Counted from the stretch's first letter, positions 50,700 to 61,346 are shown. The stretch is DNA of 64,000 nt from Eimeria necatrix (GCF_000499385.1 NW_013654410.1:78126-142125); one strand, 5' to 3'. Notes: a model not told the origin generated them from the sequence alone. A program made the numbers and translations.

Positions 50700-51668
50700 C
50701 CAGCAGCAGCAGCAACAGCAGCAGAAGTGAAAAGAAACAGACACGAGACAACCCAAGCAGGAAGCAGTGCCTCTTTCGTGCGTCAGTGCAGCAGCAACAG
50801 CTGCAGTAGCAATATCCGCAACGGCAGCAGCAGTAGCTGCAGCAACTGCAGCAGCGGGCGCCTAGGGTGGCCGCAGCTCACCTCCGGTCTGCTGCAGTGC
50901 CCACAAACACTCCGCCTGATTCGAGAAGCCCATGGCATTCAGCGACGCGAGCTGGTGTGCGTACTGCTGCTGCTGCTGCTGACCCTGCTGCTGCTGCACA
51001 GCTCCAGCTGCTGCCGCGGTTGCTGTGGGGCTCGCCACACTAAGCCTGCAGCAGCAGCGGCAACACACCGAGTTCACAAGTCACAATAGCCACAGCAGCA
51101 GCAGCAAAAACACAAACATATCAGCAGCTGCAGCATGAGCGGGAACAGATGAGCAGCTGCAGCATGGGCAGAACAGATCAGCTGCAACGAAGGTAGGTGC
51201 AGCAGCAGCAGCATCTACCTCTCAAAGTCTTGAACCATCCCGCTGGGTCCACCGAAGCCCCATAGCGGAGCCGGCGTCCCGGAAACTCCTGGTGCTGCAC
51301 GAGACATAGTGGCAGCAGCAGCAGCTGCTGCAGCAGCAGCAGCAGCAGCATTAGATGCCTGTACACTTGGGACACTGGGCGCCTGGGCCTGTCACACAGC
51401 CGAGTAGTCAACACGCACCGCGACCCAATCAGCAGCAGCAGCAGAAACTCTTTAGCAGCAATAATACGAGCAGTATCAAAAGGAAAAGCGAAGGGTCCTT
51501 CCTCTGCTGCAGCAACACAAGCTGCTGCTGCGGCTGCAGCAGCAGCAATCATAGCTTCGAGCGCCTCACCTGCTGTGAAGGCATCGCGCTCGCTGCCTGC
51601 TGCTGCTGCAGGAGCTGTCGCCGCGCCTCCTCAAGGAACCCGGTTGTGTCCTGCTGTCGCTGCAGCGG

Positions 51669-51700
<32 letters not shown>

Positions 51701-52551
51701 CTTGAGGTGCAGCCTGCTGCGGGTGAACCTGCTGACGTGGCTGGGGCCGTCTCGGTGCTGCGGCAAAACCACCAGATACAGCAGCAGCAACCTCATCTCA
51801 GGGCCTCCCCTGCAGCAGGCGCTGCGGCAACAGCAGCCGCACCAGGAGCTGCACATGTTCAGCAGCAGCAGCCGCATGAGTTCAGCCCGAGCAGCAGCAG
51901 CAGCCGTACGGCTTCGGCAGCAGCAGCAGCTCGAGTTCAGCAGCAGCAGCCGCAGGGATTCAGCAGCAGCAGCAGCCGCAGCTAACCCCAGGGATTCGGC
52001 AAGGCCTCCTTCGAGGGCCCCGTGTCAGTGCGTTCTGCTGCTGCATCCCCAGCAGCACCTGCTGCCTGCCCAAGAGCCCCATCCCTCCCCCCCTCCCCCT
52101 GCAGCCCTGCAGCAATTTGCATTGCTGCTTCGTGCATGGGCTCCTGGACTCCGCGGTAGACGCGAGTGAGTGCGTTGAACCCCTGCAGCAGCAGTCACAG
52201 CAGCAGCAGCAGCAGCAGCAGTTGTCCCTAGCAGCAAGTGCTGCTGCCCGAACGCGATCGGTGCCCCCGTAACTCTAGCCGCACGGCACTCAAATAAGCA
52301 AAAGCCAGCAGCAGCAGCAGCAGCAGCAGCACAAGTCGCAGCAGGAGCTACCCCACGGCTTCGAGCACACGCAAAGCTGCCCAAAGCCAGCAGCAGCAAT
52401 CGCAGCAGACTGCAGCAGCAAAAGCAGCAGCAGCAAGAGCTACCCCCTTCACAGCTTCGAGCACGCTCAAAGCTGCACGCAAAGCCAGCAGCAGCAGCAG
52501 CAAGAGCTGCCCCCCGCACAGCTTTGAGCACACTCAAAGCTGCGCACGAAG

Positions 52552-52585
<34 letters not shown>

Positions 52586-53496
52586 AAAGAGCTACCCCCG
52601 GCACGGCTTCGATGTTTGCCAGAGCCCTGTCAGTGTTTCGGATCATCTCTCTCAACAAAGAAGGATTCCTCATGGCGTCCATACCCAAGCGAAAGAGCTG
52701 CAGCACCCGAACCCCAAACCCTAAACCCTAAACCCTAAACCCTAAACCCTAAACCCTAGAGCGCGCCATTCCTGCTGCCTCGCTCCAACCCCGAGCCTCT
52801 CCTGGGGTTGCTGCTTGCTCTGGGGTTTGGGCGTTGCTGCAGCGCCCCGGCGCAGGTTGCTTCTGCAGGGTTAGGGTTTGCTGCTGAGGGTTTAGGGTTT
52901 GCTGCTGAGGGTTTAGGGTTTAGGGCTCGCCTGAGGGTCTGACAGCAAACTGTTGATTTCAGGGTTTTGCTCCCGCAGCGCCTGCAGCAGCGGACTCGAC
53001 TGCAGCAGCCCCTGCATCAAGTCGCTGTTGCCCAGCAGCTGCTGCATGTGGGGAGATCTGGCTAGCTGCTCCATCATCAGTTCCTGCGGCGAAAGTGCTG
53101 CTGCTGCTGCTGCTGCTGTTGCGCCCCCGGGGATACCCGCTGCAGCACAGCAGCCAACAAGCAGCACCTTCCAAAGCCCTCTGCTGCTGCTGCTGCTGCT
53201 GCTGCCGCCGTCTCTGCTGCCGCTGCTACTGCTACTATTGCTGCTGCTACTACTACTGCTGCTGCTGCAACTGCCACTACCACTGCTGCTACACACCTGC
53301 TGCTGCAACTGCTGCTGCTGCTGCTGCAAAGAGGGAGAAGCAAAGACAGGCATTCTGAGAAGCAGCAAAAACTTTTAATGCAAATAAACTGACGAACCAT
53401 TTCTTGGCCGCTGCGGATTCCGCACAAGATGAACAACAGGCCCTTCGCTGTGCAGCCCCAAGGACTCCAGTGTTTCCTCATCCTGCAGCAGCAGCA

Positions 53497-53529
<33 letters not shown>

Positions 53530-53988
53530 GGTTTGCGTTGCATTTGTTGCCGCAGCTGCAGTGGCGGCCGCTGCCCTTGCTGCCGAAGCCGCTGCAGCGT
53601 CGAATTGCTGCTGAGGGCTGCTGCCAATCGTGCTGCTGCCGTTGCTTCTGCTCCACGCATGCAGCAGCAGCAGCAGCAATTGCTGCTACAACTCCGGTTG
53701 CTGCAGCAGCTTGAAAGAGGAACTGCTCTGCTGCAGCACTGCAGCAGCAGCAGCTGGCGCGTCCCTCGCGGGAGCAGCCCCCCCAGTTCTCCCCAGTCCA
53801 CCATACCCCGCCCGACAGCAACAGCAACAGCAGCAACAGCAGCAGCAGCAGCAGCAGCAAGCAGCAGCAGCAGCAGCAAGCAGCAGCCTCACCCTCAGCA
53901 CATGACCTCTAACGACAAGCCGCTGCTCCCCTGGCGGGTAGCGCACTTGCGGCGCTAGGGCTTCCTTTAGCTGCAGTGCAGTCCAGTC

Positions 53989-54031
<43 letters not shown>

Positions 54032-54700
54032 GATGCAGCAAAGACGGAGGGCCAAAGGTGCACCTTTCGCCTTATTCCTTCTAGCTTCAGCAGCAAAAGC
54101 GCATGCAGCAGCGCAGCAGCGCAGCAGCAGCCGTTTGAGGCACAGCAGCGACAGAGGCAGCAGCAGTGCCACGGCAGCAGCAGCCGACGCAGCTGCAGCA
54201 GCAGCAGCAGCAAGCGCAGCAGAAGAAGCAGCAGCGCCGCCAACGGAAGCAGCGGCAGGAGCAGCAGCAGCAGCAGCAGCAGCAGCACCTGGAAATGCAG
54301 TAACCCTCAGCTGCCTCCTCTCAAGCGTCTGTACAGTCAACGTAAAAGAAGTGTCCTCCTCTTCATCCTCCTCATCTTGCTGCTCCTCAGCGCCCTTGCT
54401 GCTGGTGTTGTTGCTGCTGCTGCTGTTGGCATTGCTGCTGCTGCTGTTGCTGCTGCTGCTGTGGCTGCTGTTTGTGCACGATCCCGCCGTCTCGAGTGCC
54501 TGTGAGACAGAGGAAAGGTCTGCTGCTGTCAGCTGCTGCTGCTGCTGCTGCTGCAGCTGCTGCTGCTCCTTCTGTGGTCGCTGCTCGCCGCCTGCCTGCT
54601 GCCGGAGCGCGTCTTCTCTTTGTGGCTGCTGCTGCACTGGCTGCTGCTGCTGTGCTGTCTGCTGCTCCTCTTTAGACAGATTCTGTGCCAAGTCTTCCAT
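50700..54700 (-). CDS. DSK2: ubiquilin / DSK2 ubiquitin-shuttle protein
   Basis: DSK2/ubiquilin delivers ubiquitylated proteins to the proteasome. It starts at 54700 (MEDLAQNLSKEEQQ). Exons: 54289-54700, 53893-53987, 53394-53482, 52931-53354, 52596-52697, 51987-52182, then approximate exons around 51575-51664 and 51230-51310, and a UBA exon ending near 50882. The ubiquitin-like domain is built across three exons: FTLTVQTLERRQLRVTAFP, WTALQLKEALAPQV with EQRLVVRGHVLR, and DEETLESLGLHSEGPVVHLV. STI1-type repeats follow: QLARSPHMQQLLGNSDLMQG, NPEINSLLSDPQ, LFRLGMDAMRNPSLLREMI with RALANIEAVPG, then GFNALTRVYRGVQEPM. ALPNPWG is another family phrase. The C-terminal UBA has YAHQLASLNAMGFSNQAECL and ALQQTGG. 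The long N-terminal Gln/Ser-rich leader before the UBL is unusual. Exon phases agree through exon 6. The extreme C-terminus was not resolved. Confidence 0.88.
52340..52600. repeat. tandem repeats copying an exon-end/donor segment
   Basis: About four imperfect units of roughly 60-85 bases lie in DSK2 intron 5 and at its donor. On the minus strand each carries a version of the exon 5 end, such as GAAGCYGTG...GGGGGTAGCTC, followed by CTG triplets and a GCTTTGAGCGTGCTC-type spacer. The unit nearest 52590 is the real donor; the rest are copies downstream of it. Confidence 0.75.
52714..52759. repeat. telomere-like (AAACCCT)n array
   Basis: About six consecutive AAACCCT heptamers, essentially perfect, lie close to the acceptor of DSK2 intron 4. 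AAACCCT is the telomere repeat of apicomplexans such as Eimeria and Toxoplasma. The interior position, inside a gene, argues against a chromosome end. Confidence 0.95.
52868..52926. repeat. telomere-like repeats in 21-base units
   Basis: GGGTTTAGGGTTTGCTGCTGA-type units repeat about twice next to the GC donor of DSK2 intron 4. Each unit combines two telomere heptamers with a CTG dimer. The orientation is opposite to the block at 52714-52759. Confidence 0.85.
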
Positions 54701-56131
54701 CTTCCCTTGTATTCTTCGGGCGACGATGGTTCAAGTTTGCTGCTGCGCTGCAGCTGCTGCTGCTGCTGCTGCTCCCGCAGCAATGCCGCTGCTGCTGCAG
54801 AAAGGCTGTCCAGACTCCAGCAACAATTGCTGCGCCGCTGCAGCTGCGAAACGGACCTCGCGAGAGTTCAAATGATGCCACGGGAACCTTCTCCTGCTGC
54901 TGCCACGGCTGTTGCTGCTGGCACGCGTGCTGCTGCTGCTGTGGCAGCTTGTTGCTGCCTCGCAAAACAGAAGGCCAGACAAAGGGGAGAGTGCAGCCCT
55001 GAGGCATGCGGCGGCTCAGACACCCCAGCTCCCCGTGCTGCTGTTCCAGTAGAAGCGGCTGCTGCTGTTGCTGCTGCTGTCACTACAGCAAGAGTTGCTG
55101 CAGCAACAACGCATATGCTTGGGCTCTTCACCGAAATCCCTGAAGACCTTTTTTATTGAATTGCCTCTGGAGGGAACGCAGCGCAGCAGCAGCTTCGCTT
55201 CCTGCTGAACGGCAGAGCGCTGTTGCTGCTGTCGCTGCTGCTGCTGCAACTAGTACGGCCAGCGTATGGTCACTGCAGCGGCAGCAGCAGCAGCTGCAGT
55301 CTGTGCGCACTTTAAAGACCCTAAGCGTCGCAAAGCCGCAAAAAAGTAATATGAAAAAGTAATCCGAGTGAAGGGATGTGTTAGGAGGCGGACACTACTG
55401 CTGCTTCCTTGATACTGCTCCAGTGACGTGCGGCAGCGCAGCAGCAGCAGCGCAGCAGCAGCAGCAGCTGTTGCTGCAGCGGTCGTCTTCGGTGGTGTTG
55501 TGTTTCGTGGGGCTGCGACTCGGAGTTGGGATCGTTCCCCACATTCTCTTTTAGTTGCTTCCTCTAGAGTGAGTCACTCAAGCCAAAAGGTGGACATACA
55601 CTTGAGTTGCTGCTACTCCTGCTGCTGCGGAGTGCAGCAGCAGCAGCTGAGGGGGGTGAGGCGGCCCCGCGTTAGCACTTTTTGCCTGTTGCTGCTAAGA
55701 GCAGCAGATGAGGGACCAAAAAGCTTTACAAGTGCTAAGCGCGAAAGCAGAAACAGCAGCAGGAGCAGCAGCAGCAGCCGCATCAGCAACAAAGACACCA
55801 GCCATTGCTGGTCGGTGCTGCTGCTGCTGCACAGCCGATGAAGCCCCAGATCTCCTGATACCAGCCAATCTGGAGCCACAGCAACAAAGTCGTTAGCAGC
55901 AGCAGCTGCTGCAGCAACAGCACCCCACACTGTAATCTGGGGAGCCTCGGAGGGCACTTGCGGCAGTGGACAACCGCCGCAGGAGCAACAGCTGCAGCAG
56001 CTGCAGCAGCAGCAGCAACGGCAAAAGAACCAACTGCAGCAGCACCAGGTGCAGCAACAAAATCAGCAAGGACAGCAGCAGCAACTGCAGCAGCGGCCGC
56101 AGCAAGGGCAGCAGCAGCTGCACAAGCAGCC
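54701..56131. other. head-to-head intergenic region between DSK2 and chromodomain genes
   Basis: The two flanking genes are transcribed away from each other, so promoters should lie here. CAG/CTG tracts keep several frames open on both strands (for example a plus-strand ATG at 55708 and a minus-strand phrase PSEAPQITVWG near 55950). None has enough support to call. Confidence 0.4.
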
Positions 56132-56437
56132 ATGCCCTCCAGCAAGAAGCAGGCAAACAAGTCTGGGGCTAAAGCCCGCAGCAGCAAAGACACAACTTAC
56201 CAAGTGCGAGACATTCGGGGCTACCGAATCGACAACAAGGTGGTGCGCGAGCAGCACACGCAGCAGCAGAGCAGCAGCAGCAGCAGAGCAGCAGCAGCAG
56301 CAGCAGCGGCAGCAGCAGAAGCAGCAACAGCAACAAGTCCTGTACAATGCGTGACCAGCTGCCATAGGGCCGCCCGCACGGGCTGCTGGGGTGTTTCCCT
56401 CGGTTGGGTTTGTTGCTGCTCGCACTGCAACCCACAG

Positions 56438-56474
<37 letters not shown>

Positions 56475-56617
56475 TGCAGCAGCAGCAGTTGAGCGTGTGT
56501 ATGCGCCTTCAGGAGAAGTTTTTTGTCTTATGGCTCGACTATGCTGACGACGAGAGCACCTGGGAGCCTTGGGTGAGACAACAGCAAGGAGGGAGCAGCA
56601 GCAGCAGCTGCTGCTGC

Positions 56618-56653
<36 letters not shown>

Positions 56654-56771
56654 CTTTAGACGCTATGCTGACTCACTCTAAAGCTGCAGCTGCAGAAAAC
56701 AGCGGCAGCAAAGTGCTGCAGCAAATTAGACTCGAGCGACGAGGGGTTTTACTCTGTGCTTCGGCCGCTAT

Positions 56772-56816
<45 letters not shown>

Positions 56817-56885
56817 AGAGTTCCCTGTCGGATCTTGGGGGAGACCTTCGGAAGAAGATGGACGTCTTGAGGGACAGGTGCTTCC

Positions 56886-56916
<31 letters not shown>

Positions 56917-56994
56917 ATTCAGTTTTCTCTTCTGCAGCAGCACTCAAGAATGCTGGAGGGCCGCTGGCGTTGCATTTGCCGCTGCACAGTGCCC

Positions 56995-57035
<41 letters not shown>

Positions 57036-57347
57036 AGATACAATGAGTCTGTGAGGCGGCTCGGGTCTCTGCGGGAAAGTTTGATCTTGGCCAGAGACGA
57101 GGCCTTGCGGGCTGCTCGTCGCCTTGCGGAGCTGGCGGTGTCACCCCAAAGCAGCAGCAGCAGCAGCAGCAGCTGCAGCAGCAGCAGCAGCAGGTGGCCT
57201 TTGCGTCTGCGTGTTTGCTGCAGGTGGTCGCCAGTGCCTTTCAGTGCTGCGCTGGTCCGCCGCTGTTTGACTCCGGAAGTGAAGTTTGGAATGAGCAGAA
57301 GGCTGTTGGAGACTTTGGCGGAGTGGCAGCTGAGCCGGCTCATCGGG

Positions 57348-57388
<41 letters not shown>

Positions 57389-57543
57389 TGTTGCTGCTGC
57401 TGCATCGGCAGCTAGAGGCGGCGTGTGCTGCTTCAGGGTTCTGCTGAACTCTGCTGCTTGAAGCTGCGAGGCTGCGGCGAAGATGACTGTAAAGGAGCTA
57501 GCTGCTGTGGCAACGCTAAGACCGGCTGCTGCTGTGGCATTCT

Positions 57544-57579
<36 letters not shown>

Positions 57580-57758
57580 AGGTACGACTGCGTCCTGATG
57601 CCCCAAGAAGAATTCATGTCCCGCTTCGACATGGGCAAGCGGCTGCTGCAGCACTGGCAGTGGACAAAGCGGAGGCTTCTTGCTGCTGGCCTGCTGCTGC
57701 AGCTCAGAGACCCCTCCAAAGATATTGTTTTCATTGCCCTCAGAGCTACTAGGTCAGT

Positions 57759-57795
<37 letters not shown>

Positions 57796-58091
57796 TTGCT
57801 TCCGTGTTCTGGCCCAGCTACGTGAGCTGGCGCGGCTCTGGCTGCTTTTGCAGCGCCCAAGAGAAGCAGCGGACTGCAGCAGCTGCTTTGCTGCTGCTGC
57901 TGCTGCTCTTGCTCAGAGAACAGCTGGAGGACTTTCTGCAGGAAATGAACAGGCTGCGCATCTCCAGCAAGCTCAAGAAAGCAGCAACGGCAGCAGCAGC
58001 AGCAGCAAAGACTGCAACAAACGGGGCTGAGAAGGCTGGGGAGGCGAACGCAGCACAGAGTGGCCTCTCCAGGCAGCAGGGCCAGCAGCAG

Positions 58092-58131
<40 letters not shown>

Positions 58132-58403
58132 GAGCGGATGAAGGGTCAGAGGACTCTTTGAAAGTATTTGAGGTTAGGTCGGGGGCCCTCAGCCCCGCCC
58201 TGGAGGCGAGCGCAGCGAGCCGCCGAAGCAATAGCCCTCAGCCGGGCCGGCAGCAGCAGCAGCAGAAGCAGCGGCAGCAGCAGCAGCAGCAGCAGGATGG
58301 AGATGATGTCTTGGTGGTTGGGGAGGAGGTTGCTGCCCCTCGGCGGAAGCGTCAGCGCAGCACCTCGGGCACGTCCTCGCCTGCCGGAGCTTCCACCACT
58401 TCG

Positions 58404-58444
<41 letters not shown>

Positions 58445-58684
58445 GCCGGCGGAGGTGGTGCTGGGGGACGACGAGTCGGAGGAAGTCGAAATATTGTCCG
58501 ACCCAGAGGGAAGCCCTGCTGCAGCAGCTGCTGCTGCTGCTGCTGTTGAGGTTTTTGTGGCTCATGTTTGGCTGCGCGCGGAAGAAGCAGCAGTGACGCA
58601 TGCGCTGGAGGTGATTCGGCACGCGGAGGAAACTGCTGCAGCATTTGCTGCCAGCTCGCAGAGCCAAGCTGCTGCGCCTCACTC

Positions 58685-58721
<37 letters not shown>

Positions 58722-58742
58722 GACCCGGACTTCCGCGAGTAG
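56132..58742 (+). CDS. chromodomain protein, multi-exon
   Basis: It starts at 56132 (MPSSKKQANKSGAKARSSKD). Exon 1 is 56132-56239 and exon 2 is 56513-56572; joined, they give a chromodomain: TYQVRDIRGYRIDNK then EKFFVLWLDYADDESTWEPW, with the aromatic and TWEP positions expected for methyl-lysine binding. Later exons are approximate but phase-consistent: SSLSDLGGDLRKKMDVLRD (56817-56876), a short piece at about 56940, YNESVRRLGSLRESLILARD and EALRAARRLAELA (57035-57137), LVRRCLTPEVKFGMSRRLLE (about 57255), YDCVLMPQEEFMSRFDMGKR (57582), and REQLEDFLQEMNRLRISSK from about 57918. The helical middle part was not recognised and does not fit an MRG domain. The C-terminus has Gln and Ala runs, a basic patch (APRRKRQRS) and an acidic stretch (DDESEEVEILSDPEG). 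Acceptors are commonly preceded by CTG repeats. Confidence 0.75.
56240..56512 (+). other. stop-free, 273-base intron inside the chromodomain
   Basis: The donor is AAG|GTGGTG and the acceptor CGCCTTCAG|GAGAAG, both phase 0. The intron is 91 codons long with no stop, so a retained copy would insert a Gln/Ser/Ala-rich loop into the chromodomain without a frame change. Splicing restores the normal spacing between the RGYRIDNK and FFVLW strands. Confidence 0.65.
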
Positions 58743-59030
58743 CGGGCCAAAGAGCTGTACGTACACCTGGCGCTGCAGACTGCTGCCCAGCAGGCTGTTT
58801 TGTAGAAGGAAATTAATTGGAAATCTTTTTAAAAAACGCAGTAGTTTGAAAACAGCACTTTGGTCTTCTTAGTTTTGCTCTCTCGGAGTTTTGCTGCTGC
58901 TGCACTGAAGCAAACAACTCGAATAAGGCCCCCCAGCTAGCTGCCGCTTTAGGGCGCAGCTAGCCAATAGGAATTAGCGAAGACAGAAAAGCAAAAAGCT
59001 CGAAAATCCCGCAGCAGCAGGCCAGCAGGT
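58743..59030. other. non-coding, 3' flank of the chromodomain gene
   Basis: Nothing coding is supported here. The sequence is less repetitive than its surroundings and runs into the minisatellite that begins at about 59031. Confidence 0.4.
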
Positions 59031-59412
59031 TAGCTAGCTGCTGTGGAGCAGCTAGCTGCTGCGAGGCAGCTAGCTGCTGCGGGGCAGCTTGCTGCTGCGA
59101 GGCAGCTAGCTGCTGCGGGGCAGCTTGCTGCTGCGAGGCAGCTAGCTGCTGCGATGCAGCTAGCTGCTGCGAAGCAGCTAGCTGCCTGTGAAGCAGCTAG
59201 CTACTGTGAAGCAGCTAGCTCCTGTGAAGCGGCTAGCTGCTGTGGAGCAGCTAGCTGCTGCGAAACAGCTAGCTCCTGTGAAGCAGCTAGCTCCTGTGAA
59301 GCGGCTAGCTGCTGTGGAGCAGCTAGCTGCTGCGAAGCAGCTAGCTGCTGTGAAGCCGCTAGCTGCTGTGGAGCAGCTAGCTGCTGCGAAGCAGCTAGCT
59401 GCTACAGACACA
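59031..59412. repeat. 18-base minisatellite with palindromic core, about 21 copies
   Basis: The units approximate GCAGCTAGCTGCTGCGAG with variation at the last bases (GAG, GGG, GGA, AAG). Most units hold the palindrome CAGCTAGCTG. Because 18 is a multiple of three, both strands have long open frames (Gln-Leu-Ala and Cys-Glu-Ala-Ala-Ser repeats), which I regard as passengers. Sub-variants recur in order, suggesting higher-order duplication. Confidence 0.92.
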
Positions 59413-59546
59413 AAGGCTAGCTGAGGGAGCAGCAGCGAGGCTGGGGCGAAAGGAAAAAAAACTTTAGCAGCAAAAGGTCTTTAGCGAGACCAACAGAAAC
59501 CTGGAAGGCTTTAAGCCAAACCCAGGATAAAGCAAAGGCCAGTCAT

Positions 59547-59611
59547 TGCTGCTGCAGCGCTGCTGCAGTGCTGCTGCAGCGCTGCTGCAGTGCTGCTGCA
59601 GCGCTGCTGCT
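59547..59611. repeat. short tandem repeat of GCTGCTGCAGYGCTGCTGCAG type
   Basis: Alternating GCTGCTGCAGC and GCTGCTGCAGT units repeat about five times. Each contains the palindrome CTGCAG. It lies in non-coding sequence. Confidence 0.85.
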
Positions 59612-59784
59612 GGCCGAGTGGCCCCCAGAGCTAACCCAGAAACAAACAGAAGACAGAAGCAGCAAGGAAGTTTACAAATAGCTCTTTTGAGGCAGAGACA
59701 AAGAAAGGCCCGCAGAGCTCAGCAGCAAAAAGAAAGAGAGCTGCAGCAGGAAAGCCAAGGGCTGAAGAATGCTAGACAGAAGCA

Positions 59785-59836
59785 GCAGCAGCGCGAAGCT
59801 GCAGCAGCAGCGCGAAGCTGCAGCAGCAGCGCAACG
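59785..59836. repeat. 18-base tandem repeat, about 3 copies
   Basis: GCAGCAGCAGCGCGAAGCT units repeat with one divergent end copy. The repeat lies in a short plus-strand open frame that has no other support. Confidence 0.75.
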
Positions 59837-60185
59837 TGAAGCCGACTGGGAACGCACGATCCCAAGGGTCTACAGTTCAGGTGTACAGACACTGCAACGA
59901 GGCTGGCTCAAAAACCCCACAGAGTAAAGCAGGCAGCACTTGCTGCCTCCACCGCATGCTCAGCTGTGGCAGCAGCTGCAGCAGCAGCAGCAGCTGCTGC
60001 TGCAGCTGCTGCAGCAGCAGCGGCTGGAGGCAAGCTGCAGGTAACTTAAGGCAGAAGGAATGGCAGCGCAGGGCTGCTGCGGAACAAATGAGCAGCAGAG
60101 AAATAAAAAAGAAGCAAATAAGTGGAAAGCCCCAAAAGCGCATGCAGCTAGCTGCCCCTCACAGGAAGTCAAGAAACAAAAACAG

Positions 60186-60650
60186 AAGAACCGCCAGCTA
60201 GCCAAAGCTCAACCTGCCAGCTAGCCAAGGCTCAAGCTGCCCGCTAGCTAGCCAGCCTCAAACTGCAGCTAGCCAACGGGCCTCACACAGCCAGCTAGCC
60301 AAAGAGCTGCGAGTAGCTGGCTAGCCAGGCAGCCAAAAGGATCCAGGTAGCTAGCTAGGCAGCACCCCTGAAACAGGCATGGCTAGCGAACAAGCCTCAA
60401 GCTGCTAGCTAGCCAACTAGCCTCAAGTAGCCAGCTAGCTAGCCAACAAACCAAACCTCAAGCAGCTAGCTATCCAGCAAAACTCAAACAGCTAGCTAGC
60501 CAACAAGACTCAAACAGCTAGCTAGCCAACAAAACTCAAACAGCTAGCTAGCCAACAAACCATAAGCAGCTAGCTAGCCAACAAGCCTCAAGCAGCTAGC
60601 TAGCTAGCCAACAAGCCTCAAACAGCTAGCTAGCAAACGAGTCCCACAAG
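60186..60650. repeat. GCTAGCTAGCC minisatellite
   Basis: Irregular 20-30 base units share the core CAGCTAGCTAGCCAACAA followed by variable CTCAAA/CTCAAG ends; about 15 copies are recognisable. GCTAGC is palindromic and links this array to the one at 59031-59412, though spacing and flanks differ. No coding potential. Confidence 0.88.
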
Positions 60651-61311
60651 CCTGACTCTGGCTAAAAAACCAACAAATCTGAAGGGCCCCTACTGCCTGT
60701 GGGGGCAAGCCCGTGGGGCGCAGCGATTTTGGCCCAAGTGCTGCAGAGCCTTTGGCAGCTAACTTCCAGCTGCTGCTGCTGCTGCTGCTGCTGCTGCCGC
60801 TGCTGCTGCCGCTGCTGCGAGACAGCCGCACACTGCTTAAGAGAAACTAGTCTTAATTAAACTGGGCCCCCTTAAAGACAATTCGCGAATTCGCAGCACC
60901 TGCTGGGCTGCTGCTGCGCTGCTGCTGGCCTCTGCTAGCTAGTGCGTAGTGCCTAGGGCTTTGTGCTGCTTCAGGTTTTGCTGCTGCACTGTCTTGCTGC
61001 TTCTCGGGTGCCCCACATTCGCCCCGTGGTAGATTCCGGAGGACTCTGTGGGGCCCCTGGAGCAACTCTAGGAATATATTTGAGGCATTTGTTGTCAAAT
61101 ATATCATTTGCTACTTCTAGGGACCTCTAAAGGCCCCAAATTCCAACTATAAGAGCTTCCGGGACAGACTACACCTGCTGTGTGGCTGCTGTGTGTGGAG
61201 GCCAGCGGGCAAGAGGGGTGCAGCCTGTCACCCTAAGAAGCTCTCAATTGCAGCAAATTGTGTTGTAAATAATTTAAGGGTTTTATATTTGAAGCGCCTC
61301 TCGCGCACTGA

Positions 61312-61346
<35 letters not shown>

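Larger units (their letters stand above)
52698..52930 (-). other. DSK2: GC-AG intron of DSK2 holding telomere-like repeats
   Basis: On the minus strand exon 4 ends CCTCAG and the intron opens GCGAGC, then ends GTGCTGCAG before CTCTTTCGC. Joining here gives NPEINSLLSDPQ-LFRLGMDAMRNP in phase, as the family requires; no GT donor lies nearby. The 233-base intron contains two telomere-like blocks, one near each end. Confidence 0.7.

Noticed and set aside
52714..52926. Chromosome end
   Set aside because: The telomere-like blocks are short, in opposite orientations and lie within the DSK2 gene, with genes on both sides.
57483..57580. MRG domain following the chromodomain (MRG15/Eaf3 assignment)
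   Set aside because: The helical segments after the chromodomain lack the MRG family phrases (RxxQY, HLLRL), so the name was not used.
48560..58770. Many long frames of poly-Leu, poly-Ala, poly-Cys or poly-Ser on both strands
   Set aside because: CAG/CTG repeats have no stop codon in any of the six frames, so long open frames arise automatically. Only stretches with domain content or splice and phase support were kept.
59043..59424. Frames of Gln-Leu-Ala or Cys-Glu-Ala-Ala-Ser repeats as a repeat protein
   Set aside because: They follow from an 18-base minisatellite on both strands, have no non-repeat flanks and no start or splice context.
59031..60650. CRISPR array
   Set aside because: Units are contiguous or irregular, with no unique spacers of constant length, and the genome is eukaryotic.
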